Assembly (NCBI GenBank): GCA_016705245.1
Contig: JADIYM010000003.1
Coordinates: 420,148-484,147, forward strand
DNA from: Blastocatellia bacterium
GTDB lineage: Bacteria > Acidobacteriota > Blastocatellia > UBA7656 > JADIYM01
Reading direction: 5' to 3'
Length of the DNA: 64,000 nt
Of this stretch, positions 56,489 through 64,000 are shown in pieces. The notes below the pieces were generated by a model. The model did not search any database and was not told where the DNA came from. It saw nothing but the letters and a program-made list of their open reading frames with translations. The translations under genes and the position numbers were made by a program. Position 1 is the stretch's first letter. Each line of letters starts with the position of its first letter.

Positions 56489-58414
56489 ATGAACGTCGTT
56501 GTTCAGTCGACCCTGTTCGGTTTCGCGATCCTCGTGTTCTCAGTCGTGGTCGGATGGATCGTGCCGTCGCTCTACCTGATTCGCGAATCCGAAGTCGGTC
56601 TCGTCGAAAAAAAGGTCCTCGGCGGATCCCTTCCCGCGGGCCGCGTCGTCGCGGCCGACGGTGAGCAGGGACTGCAGGCCCGCACCCTCGCGCCCGGACT
56701 GCACTTCATGCCGAAACCGTTCTTCAAGGTGTGGCGGATTCCGCTCACGCGTGTGCCCCAGGGATTCATCGCCCTCATCACGGCGATCGACGGCGCACCG
56801 CTGCACATCGGCCAGCTGCTGGCGCGAACCGTCGATGGGCACCATAACTTCCAGGACGGCGTGGCCTTCCTGAGCCGCGGCGGTCAGAAAGGCGCCCAGG
56901 TCGGAATCCTGACGCCTGGCCAGTACCGGATAAACACGCGGCTCTTCGAGGTCGACATCGCCGCGGCGATCGAGGTCCCGGAGGGACGCATCGCCACGGT
57001 CACGGCGATCGACGGTGCGCCGCTTCCGATGGGTCAGCTTCTCGGTCGGGCGACGGCCGGCCACAGCAGTTTTCAGGATGCGGAAGCGTTTCTCGCCGGC
57101 GGAGGCCAGAAGGGACCTCAGGTAGAGATCCTGACGCCCGGCATGTATTACATCAACCCGCGGATGTTTGGCGTGAAGCTGGGCAATGCCGTCAAGGTCC
57201 GTACTGGCGAGATCGGCATCGTTGAAGCATTCGACGGCACCGAACTGCGCACCGAGCAGATTCTCGGCGACTCGCTCCGCGGGCACGACGACTTTCAGTC
57301 CGCCCAGGCATTTCTCGACGCGGGCGGCCAGCGCGGTCCGCAACTCGACATCCTCAAGCCGGGGATGTACATCAATCCCCTGCTTTTCGACGTGACGGTC
57401 CAGGACGCCACGGTGATCAACATCGGCGAGGTCGGCGTCATCCGCTCGAACGTCGGGATCCTGCCTCCGGTCGGTGAGGACGGCCGCACTCCGGATCTCG
57501 TCGACGAGGGGTACCGCGGCGTGCTCAAGACCGTGCTCGAGCCGAACACGTATTACCTGAATCCGATCGCGTACGTCGTGTTCCCTATCTCGACGCTCAA
57601 CATCACGATCGACTGGAGCACCGAGAATCGCGACACGCCGCGTGACTCGGTCACGGTGAAGAGCCGCGACGGATTCTCGTTCCCGGTCGACGTCAAGGTG
57701 GTCATTCGGGTCCTCAAGGAGCACGCGCCCCTCGTGGTCTCGAAGATCGGCTCGATCCAGAACGCCGTCGACCGCGTGATTCACCCGGCGATCGGCGCAA
57801 CGTTCCGCAACAATGCCGAGCGTTGTGACGCGCTCGACTTCCTGAACAACCGCTCGGTGCAGCAGGCGAACGCGAAGGACGTCACGACGGTCATGCTTCG
57901 CGAATACGGCATCGAGACCGTCGACGTGCTCGTCGGCAACGTCGGGATTCCCGAAGAACTGCTCAAGACGCAGACCGACCGCTTCCTCGCAAAGGAGCGC
58001 GAGAAGACCTATCGCGAGCAGAAGACGGCGGAGGACACGCGCCGCGAGCTCGAGAGCGCGACGGCACTCGCCAACCAGCAGAAGAACATCGTTGCGGCGC
58101 ACGCTTCGGTCGAGATCTCGAAGTCGTCCGCGGCTGCGATGGTCGCGGCCGCCGAAGGCGAGGCGCGGCAGATCGAGCTTCGCGCCGACGCGAACAGCGC
58201 GGCGTACCAGAAACTCATTGCCGAGATCGGGCGCGAGGGACTCATCGGCATCGAGATGCTCAAGCTCGTGCGCGATGGCCAGATCAAGATCACGCCCGAG
58301 GTGTATGTCTCAGGCGACAGTGCGGGGCCGATGTCAGCCCTGGCGGCAACGATGCTAGGCGGTCGACGCCAGGAGACCTCGATCCGAACGAGCGATGCGC
58401 CACAAGCCGCGTAA
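56489..58414 (+). CDS. SPFH-domain (flotillin/stomatin-like) membrane protein with triplicated module
   Basis: A 641-residue protein with AGGAAG before ATG 56489. One N-terminal transmembrane helix (about 8-29). Three clear repeats of about 74 residues (roughly 90-163, 164-237, 238-310) share TAIDGAPL, GHxxFQDAxAFL, GGQKGxQ and ILTPGxYxIN, with weaker units on either side. An SPFH domain follows (about 370-500, with TVKSRDGFSFPVDVKVVIRV), then a coiled coil (EREKTYREQKTAEDTRREL) and a C-terminus ending IKITPEVYVSGD. SPFH proteins scaffold membrane microdomains. The triplication is unusual. Confidence 0.9.
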   Translation: MNVVVQSTLFGFAILVFSVVVGWIVPSLYLIRESEVGLVEKKVLGGSLPAGRVVAADGEQGLQARTLAPGLHFMPKPFFKVWRIPLTRVPQGFIALITAIDGAPLHIGQLLARTVDGHHNFQDGVAFLSRGGQKGAQVGILTPGQYRINTRLFEVDIAAAIEVPEGRIATVTAIDGAPLPMGQLLGRATAGHSSFQDAEAFLAGGGQKGPQVEILTPGMYYINPRMFGVKLGNAVKVRTGEIGIVEAFDGTELRTEQILGDSLRGHDDFQSAQAFLDAGGQRGPQLDILKPGMYINPLLFDVTVQDATVINIGEVGVIRSNVGILPPVGEDGRTPDLVDEGYRGVLKTVLEPNTYYLNPIAYVVFPISTLNITIDWSTENRDTPRDSVTVKSRDGFSFPVDVKVVIRVLKEHAPLVVSKIGSIQNAVDRVIHPAIGATFRNNAERCDALDFLNNRSVQQANAKDVTTVMLREYGIETVDVLVGNVGIPEELLKTQTDRFLAKEREKTYREQKTAEDTRRELESATALANQQKNIVAAHASVEISKSSAAAMVAAAEGEARQIELRADANSAAYQKLIAEIGREGLIGIEMLKLVRDGQIKITPEVYVSGDSAGPMSALAATMLGGRRQETSIRTSDAPQAA

Positions 58415-58509
58415 GAGAGCTTCGCACACAGGGACGCGGAGACATGGAGGCACGGAGAATCCTGGACTCCGTGCCTCCGTGTCTCAGTGTCTCTGTGTGC
58501 GAAGCTCTC
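58415..58509. repeat. Palindromic intergenic repeat, family B (copy 6)
   Basis: Long arms (58415-58457 and 58467-58508) start with agagagcttcgcacacag and end with its complement, with a loop of about 10 bases. It fills the whole gap between two convergent genes and reaches the stop of the DUF4388 gene. A bidirectional terminator role is likely. Confidence 0.88.
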
Positions 58510-58510
58510 C

Positions 58511-60055
58511 CTACTGCGTCGCGCCGCAGAATCGGCAGAATCGCAACTGACCCTGCAGCGGGCGCCCGCAGTTCCGGCACTTCATGTGCGCGGGAAGGTC
58601 CGCACCCTGAGTCTGGGCGTATGAGCCGGCCGACGACGGAGGCTTCGAGACCACGGGTGGCTTCGGCGGCGGCGCCTTGACCTTCGAGTCCGACCGGAAC
58701 CCGAACTTCGCGAGCAGTCCTCCGCCCGCACTCTTGCGGATGTCTTCGGTGAGGCGTCTGATCTCGGCATTGATCGGCTCGATGCGCCTCGCCTCGTCGA
58801 GCAGATCTTCGGCCTCCTCATTCTTCCCCGCCTTGTGGTAGAGGCGCGCCAACTCGACGAGCGGCTTGATGCTTCTCGGATTCCGGTCGCTCGCCTGGCG
58901 CAGCACCTTGTCGGCCGATGCCATTCCGCCGGGCCGCTTAGCCAGCACGCGCGCGTACGCGACGAGCGTGTCGATGTCGTTCGGTTTCTGGGACAGCGCC
59001 GACTCGAAGCACTGAACCGCCGCGGCAAAGTTCCCCGCAGCCGCTTCGGATTCCCCCATCTGGATGTACGCGGAAGCCAGCAGCTTCAACCGGCCCGTAT
59101 CGCCCCTCGGCCTGGGGGCGGGATACTGCAACGGCGCCGAGTGGCCTCGCTGTACCGGCGCCGGCGGAACGTATGGCGCCGTCCCGTCGAATTCGCCCAT
59201 CGTGATCGGAGCGCCGGCGTGATCTTCGTCGGACTGCATGCTGGCCGCCATATGGATGGCCGCAGCCGCGGTTTCGGAATCCACGACGAAGCCGCTTTCC
59301 ACGGCTTCCTGCCGCTGCCGGAGCAACCGGTCAGTGTCCGAGACCCGCCGATCGTGGAATGGTTCGATGACCCCGGTCAGCCGCAATGCAACGAGCGCCT
59401 TCAGGACCTCGGCTTCGGGAATGCCGGTGACGATCAGCAGATCCTCGAGCTTTGCCTCGGCCGTGATCTGCGAGGCGACCAGACCGTCGAAGAAGCTCAA
59501 AGGAAGGGTCGTGAGCCGGCCGGTGAAGCCCTCGGCCGGAGCCGTGCACTGCGCAAGCGAGCCGACGAAGCTGCGTATGAGCCCCTCGTTCTCCATCCTG
59601 TGCACCGCCTCGAGGATGAGGTGGCTGACGTCGATGCGAATCGGAAGCGGATGTTCCGCCTGAATTCCACCCGTGAATTTCGCCGTCGCGTCAGACGTGT
59701 CGTATGCGCGGCCGAACACGTCGAAGGCATAGTCGGCCAGCCAGACGCGAACCGTCTCGGCATCGCGGAGGTTCTGTTCGAGCACGAGCGAGACGAGCGA
59801 CTTCTTGCGGGTGACCTCCTTCTCGAGCTGGAAAAGCACGAGCCGCTCGGCGGCGCTCTCGAAGCGGCCGGCGCGCGTGAAGTAGGCGGCGAGGCTCTCT
59901 TCCGGGGCGTCCGACACGACGTACACGAGCTCCCCTTCTTCGAAGAACGCCATGCGGAATCGGCCGTTCACGCTCAGCCGGAGCACGCCGGTTTTTCGAT
60001 GATCCGCGATGTCGTGCAGGGACTCAGAGAGTCCAACGACCGATGATTCGCTCAT
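58511..60055 (-). CDS. DUF4388-TPR-zinc-ribbon protein
   Basis: 514 residues from ATG 60055 (CCTGGAG upstream). The N-terminal DUF4388-like domain (GLSESLHDIADHRKTGVLRL, FFEEGELVYVV) is often linked to gliding or signalling proteins (family knowledge). A helical region with two winged-helix-like segments follows, then TPR-like repeats (about 340-450, AAVQCFESALSQKP, LARLYHKAGKNEEAEDLL) and a C-terminal zinc ribbon CRNCGRPLQGQLRFCRFCG. It may link a sensor to partner proteins. The neighbouring pilus genes on the same strand suggest a motility-related role, which is inference. Confidence 0.88.
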   Translation of the reverse strand: MSESSVVGLSESLHDIADHRKTGVLRLSVNGRFRMAFFEEGELVYVVSDAPEESLAAYFTRAGRFESAAERLVLFQLEKEVTRKKSLVSLVLEQNLRDAETVRVWLADYAFDVFGRAYDTSDATAKFTGGIQAEHPLPIRIDVSHLILEAVHRMENEGLIRSFVGSLAQCTAPAEGFTGRLTTLPLSFFDGLVASQITAEAKLEDLLIVTGIPEAEVLKALVALRLTGVIEPFHDRRVSDTDRLLRQRQEAVESGFVVDSETAAAAIHMAASMQSDEDHAGAPITMGEFDGTAPYVPPAPVQRGHSAPLQYPAPRPRGDTGRLKLLASAYIQMGESEAAAGNFAAAVQCFESALSQKPNDIDTLVAYARVLAKRPGGMASADKVLRQASDRNPRSIKPLVELARLYHKAGKNEEAEDLLDEARRIEPINAEIRRLTEDIRKSAGGGLLAKFGFRSDSKVKAPPPKPPVVSKPPSSAGSYAQTQGADLPAHMKCRNCGRPLQGQLRFCRFCGATQ

Positions 60056-60157
60056 GCCGTGCTCCAGGAGGGGTGCAGCCGAGTGTACTGCACGTGGCAG
60101 GCAACGTCTACGCCGCGGCCCTCGAGCGGATGGCAGCACCGGGGCTTCGGTGCGCTC

Positions 60158-60193
60158 AAAGAAAAAGAGCGCCCCGGCGAACCGGAGCGCTCT
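60158..60193 (-). terminator. Intrinsic terminator of the pilus gene cluster
   Basis: On the minus strand, AGAGCGCTCCGG, a TTCG tetraloop and CCGGGGCGCTCT form a 12-base stem followed by TTTTTCTTT. It lies about 30 bases beyond the PilX-like stop at 60223. A textbook Rho-independent terminator. Confidence 0.92.
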
Positions 60194-60222
60194 CGAATGA
60201 GCGAGAAACGTGGCGCTCGAAA

Positions 60223-63136
60223 CTAGTTGTCCTGCACGTAGGTACGGCGGAACCCGGTCAGATTGATGTATTGGAAGAACGGCGTCCCAGGCGGCAGGCG
60301 TCGCGGATCGAGGAAGTTCTCGTCGAACACCCAGTTTCTGGTGGGCGGTTGGTACACCTGGTCGCAGCACTTGAACGGGCCGTTGTTGTTGATGCTGTTG
60401 AAGAGATTGATGAGCGAGCCGCAGTAGTTCACGGTGCGACCGCTCCAGTTCTCGCGGAACCGCTTGAAGTTGTGGACGCCACCCGCGAGGTGCGGGTCGC
60501 CGCCCCCCTGATTCGGTCCGTCGGTGGCGTTGAAGCTGATCGTGTCGCCCATCAGCAGGGCGGTGCGAACGGTGGTATCGGTGGTCGGGAACCGCCCGTC
60601 GAGCGTCGTCGTGCCGAAGTCGAACGCCCAGCGGAAGCTCTTGCCGTCGTTCCACTGGTTGCTGAGGATCGACACGGCATCGGCCACGACCGAGGCCGGG
60701 ACCATGTCGCCGCCCGCATTGCGGTAGTCGCTGAACGGCGTCGGCGTGCCGATGGCTACGACACCCGTGGCGTTGTAGTTGCCCTGGATGTAGACGCCCT
60801 GTTCGCTCGCGTACGAGAAGCCCCTGAACTGGTTGCCCGGGAGCAGCGACCCGTTGATGAGACGCGAAGCGCGCCGATTCCAGCGCGTATCGGTGACCGC
60901 CGCGATCGGCGCGTCGAGCCCGGTTGCATACGTCGCCGATTCGCCGTTGCCGAGACCCGCGTTGTCGTAGGAGTGGTTCAGGCCGCCGCTGCGATTGACG
61001 TCTTCGCCGATGGCAAAGCCCGTCGTGTCGGTCGCGTTCGCGACGTACACGTTTTCGCCGTCGTATTCGCCATCATTGTCGAGGTCGTTGCGCCGGTCCG
61101 ACATGTAGACGATCCAGCCGATCCCGCCATTGTCGGGAAGCGACGCGCCGGTGAGACCGTTCGGCATCGTTCCGTCGAAGTCCCCGTTGATGAGCCGCCT
61201 GAAGTTCGCCACGTCGAAATCGATCAAGCCCATGACGCCGTTGACCGGCACCCGCTGGCTGTTCGCATTCGGCATGTAGAGGCTCGTCCAGCTCGTGCCG
61301 CCAGTGTCGGGCAGCGACTCGTTGTAGAGCCCTTCCCGCGTGTCGAACATCATGATCGGGAACGGGACGAGGTGGACGTTCCGGATCGACGACGTCGCCG
61401 CGCCCGGATCGGGCACGGTGAGCCGGATCGGCAAACTCGTTCCGTAGGTGCCGACTCCGTTAAGCGGGCATTCGAAGATGGACTCGCGCGAGTCGAGATA
61501 GGCGTTGACCTCACAAACGACGTTTGCTCCGCGGTTTGCATCTCCGAGCGATGGAACGAAGGTATTGCTCGGGATGAACGAATACACCGACCGGTTCAGG
61601 GCCAGGCGCGCCACGGAAGTCGACTGATTCCCCGCGATACCGAGGAAGTTGTCGGGAACCTGCGGGGCATGGTTCGGGGTGTTGTTCTCGGTCGCCGACA
61701 CCAGGTAGTTGGCGTTGTTCACCTTGAGGGGCGGGCCGGCGATTGCGAAACGCTGGATCTTGAGAATCGCGTCCTGGTCGCCGAAACGCTGGGGTCCCGT
61801 CGACCCACCGCCAGCGGCCAGACCGAGCGGCACCGGCGTCCGATCGGTCATGCCAAGGCTGAGGATGTCGACGGTGATGTCGGTGGCCTCCGGCACCAGC
61901 GTTGCCGGGTTCGTGGCAACCGCCTCGACCTTGATCCACACCGGGCGATCCGCGATCGTCGTCAGACGTTCGCCGTTGATCTTGTGTGCGCGGGGCTGAC
62001 CGCCCCCCCGCGCCGTCGGCCAATAACCCTTCGCCCCGTTGCCGACAGTGTTCGCCGCATTCGGCTGGATAACGGCATTCAGCTGTACGCCGCCCGCTCC
62101 GCCAGGGAGTTGGGCCTGACTGTTGCTCAGCGTCACCCGTATGCAGGGCTTGTTGTAGTAGCGCGAATCGCGAAGAATCGCGTCATCGGCCGGCAGGCCC
62201 CGACGAATGATCGCAACCGGCGGCTGTCCGCCGAGCTGCAGCGGAAGCTGCAGTCGCGGCGTGCGGGCCACGAGGTTCCCGCGGGTGTGCGGAGAACGTC
62301 GGCCAGCCGGCGTTGACCGTGCCGTTCGGCTCGTCCGGATCCGAGTTGGTGATGTCGGGACCGCCGACGACGCTCCCGGACGAGACGATTCGATAGGTTC
62401 CGGTACCGTCGTTCACTCGGACTCGCTGGCCCCAGTTCGTGTAGGGCGACCCGTTGCGGGCCACGTCGACGACAACCTCACCGGCCGCGGTTACACGATC
62501 GCGGAACCGCGTGCTCGTATTGCCGGCCATCAGGTAGATGTCACCGTTTGTGTGCACCCGGCCGCCGAAGTTGAACGGCGGGCCGGGGTGATGCTCCTGC
62601 GGATCGTCGTAGAAGATGCCGAACTGGAAGATCGGAATAGTGTAATTGTTGAGCGTTCGGGTAAGCCGGACCTCGGCATTCGTCGGTCCGAGTGCCGTCG
62701 CGTCCATGCGCCATCCTTCACGAAGCGCAACAAGGCCGGCGAACGGCGAGCTCACGTCGACGGTCGTCTGCTCGGGCGGCTGACCGGGGTTCTCGCGCTG
62801 AAGATCCTGGTCGATGAAGAAATTCGGGAAGCCCGCAGGAACGTCGGCCTCGATGTTCGCGATGTCGACGGCCGTCGGCGTGATCCGGACGTCGAACACG
62901 TCGCTGAAGTTGCGCGACATGTGGTCGAGACTGGCCTGCGCCGCGAAATACGCGTCCGTGTTGGCCTGGTCGTTCGACATCATCAACGTCTCGTTCGTTA
63001 CGCGCGAGATCGTCGCCGCGACGAAGATCGCAAGCAGCGCCATGATCATCACGGCGATGATGATCGCAGTGCCGCGCTGGGACGTTCGGCCGCTTCGCGA
63101 ACGGGACTTTCGGGTGGCTTTCGTGTTCGTCTTCAT
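60223..63136 (-). CDS. Large PilX-like type IV pilus-associated protein, one frameshift
   Basis: About 970 residues after repair. ATG 63136 (GGAGAAAG upstream) begins a basic leader and a PilX-type hydrophobic helix (RGTAIIIAVMIMALLAIFVA), then ATISRVTNETLMMSNDQANT, typical of PilX minor pilin-like proteins. The large C-terminal part is beta-rich with PFNFGGRVHTNGDIYLM, DLDNDGEYDGENVYVAN and KSFRWAFDFGTTTLDG. It is much longer than classical PilX (about 200 residues), so it carries an extra adhesin-like domain. The frame breaks at about 62282-62300 in a CA/C-rich stretch. It lies 29 bases after the PilW-like gene. Confidence 0.85.
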
Positions 63137-63165
63137 TTTACTTTCTCCACTTCGAGGGCGGCGCA

Positions 63166-64000
63166 TTAAGCCCCGTCACCGGACGGTCGTTCCTCGACGA
63201 CAAGGTTTGGCGTGTAAAACGATCCGTTGACTGTCACGCGAACCGGCTCTCCGGTCTTCGGATCGATCTGGCTGCCACGCAAGGCCACGGTGACGCGCAC
63301 GAGTCGGACGTTCGCACGGTTGGCGTTCCTGGGAACCGGGTTGCCCTCGCCGTCGACGGTCGGGCCGATGTCGTCGACAGTCGTTCCGTCGATGAGCACG
63401 TATTGCACCTGGAAGTCCTCGATGCCGTAAGCAAGTGGCATTTCAACGAAACCGGCGCCACTTCCGCTTCCCCCGGTCGGAACGATACCGCCGAGACCCC
63501 CGTTTTCGACTCCAGCGCCGACGAGCGTCGCCGTCTGGCCGTACAAGCGTCGAATGAGGACGTTCTGATCGTTCACGAAGTAGGTCACCCAAGTGATCCG
63601 CTTGCAGGCCGCAGCCTGGCGCAGCGGTAAGAAGGTACTTCCGCCTCCGGGATTGTTGAGTCCGAGCGGATCTCCCGAAGCGAACCGTAGCTGGTTGCCG
63701 CCGTCGATGTTGGTAAGCGACCCGATCGCCGGCTGCACACCGTCGTCGATGATGTAGACGTAGAGATCGCCCCCAACGGCAGCGGCGTTGTCGGGAAAGA
63801 CGTTGATCGTGTTCGTCGAATGAGCCACCGCATTCACGGCGACGGCCCGGCCGTTATTGAACTGATTATCCTGGTAAACGAACGTGACCGCATCGGTCGC
63901 AACGGTGACACCGTCCACCACGATGGGCTTCACCCCGTCGCCAGGGACGACCGGAGTCAGCCAGTCTACGTCTCCGTCGGTCTCGCCCGGCAGGAACATA
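63166..64000 (-). CDS. PilW-like type IV pilus assembly protein, partial (N-terminus outside window)
   Basis: The last 277 or so residues of a minor-pilin-like protein; the gene continues beyond base 64000. The visible part is beta-rich with VTFVYQDNQFNNGRAVAVN, DLYVYIIDDG, ITWVTYFVNDQ, a Gly/Ser loop and a final segment ANVRLVRVTVALRG followed by YTPNLVVEERP, the layout of PilW C-termini. It is directly upstream of PilX-like, so both belong to a pilV-W-X-like minor-pilin operon. Confidence 0.8.
   Translation of the reverse strand, partial: MFLPGETDGDVDWLTPVVPGDGVKPIVVDGVTVATDAVTFVYQDNQFNNGRAVAVNAVAHSTNTINVFPDNAAAVGGDLYVYIIDDGVQPAIGSLTNIDGGNQLRFASGDPLGLNNPGGGSTFLPLRQAAACKRITWVTYFVNDQNVLIRRLYGQTATLVGAGVENGGLGGIVPTGGSGSGAGFVEMPLAYGIEDFQVQYVLIDGTTVDDIGPTVDGEGNPVPRNANRANVRLVRVTVALRGSQIDPKTGEPVRVTVNGSFYTPNLVVEERPSGDGA

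Overview
The window is a high-GC bacterial chromosome segment with about 50 protein-coding genes on both strands. The best phylum guess is Acidobacteriota. The support is a VWFA-domain secreted protein of the kind described from Acidobacteria (47246-48304), an ECF sigma factor next to a Pkn-type kinase and a CHAT/TPR protein (20766-27572), and two pyrophosphate-type phosphofructokinases in tandem. LPS-heptose genes, TonB proteins and type IV pilus genes indicate a Gram-negative envelope. No rRNA, complete tRNA, phage or CRISPR locus was seen.

Layout. 1-3.7 kb: the end of a sigma-54 activator, a small membrane protein and two overlapping TonB-like genes (+). 4-17 kb (-): hypothetical protein, S8 protease, pabB, pabC, FHA protein, PP2C phosphatase, then a Tat-exported molybdenum hydroxylase operon and hisS. 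17.4-19.5 kb: purL (-). 19.9-27.6 kb (+): secreted protein, then ECF sigma factor, Ser/Thr kinase, CHAT/TPR protein and DUF4384 protein. 27.6-28.5 kb: the remnant of an IS200/RAYT-type transposase enclosed by inverted repeats and inverted tandem arrays. 28.6-34 kb (-): nucleotidyltransferase, purQ, purS, purB, MBL hydrolase and M16 peptidase. 34-39 kb (+): methyltransferase, folD, coaE and two oligopeptide-ABC ATPases. 39-43 kb (-): nucleotide-sugar dehydrogenase, heptose kinase, heptosyltransferase and a Trm112-like protein. 43-51 kb (mostly +): ggt, coaD, aminotransferase, VWFA protein and two PFKs. 51-55.6 kb (-): bactofilin, pentapeptide-repeat protein, HHH protein and rfbD. 55.7-58.4 kb (+): a c-di-AMP (ydaO-type) riboswitch with terminators, a hypothetical gene and an SPFH protein with internal triplication. 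58.5-64 kb (-): DUF4388/TPR/zinc-ribbon protein and large PilX- and PilW-like pilus proteins.

Two properties cut across the window. First, intergenic spaces are full of palindromic repeats of at least six sequence families, several with dispersed copies. Second, eleven genes carry frameshifts and coaD carries an in-frame TAG. Many of the shifts are single-base changes in short homopolymers inside conserved or essential genes. That suggests residual sequencing or assembly error more than true decay. For these genes the coordinates given here span the whole reconstructed reading frame.
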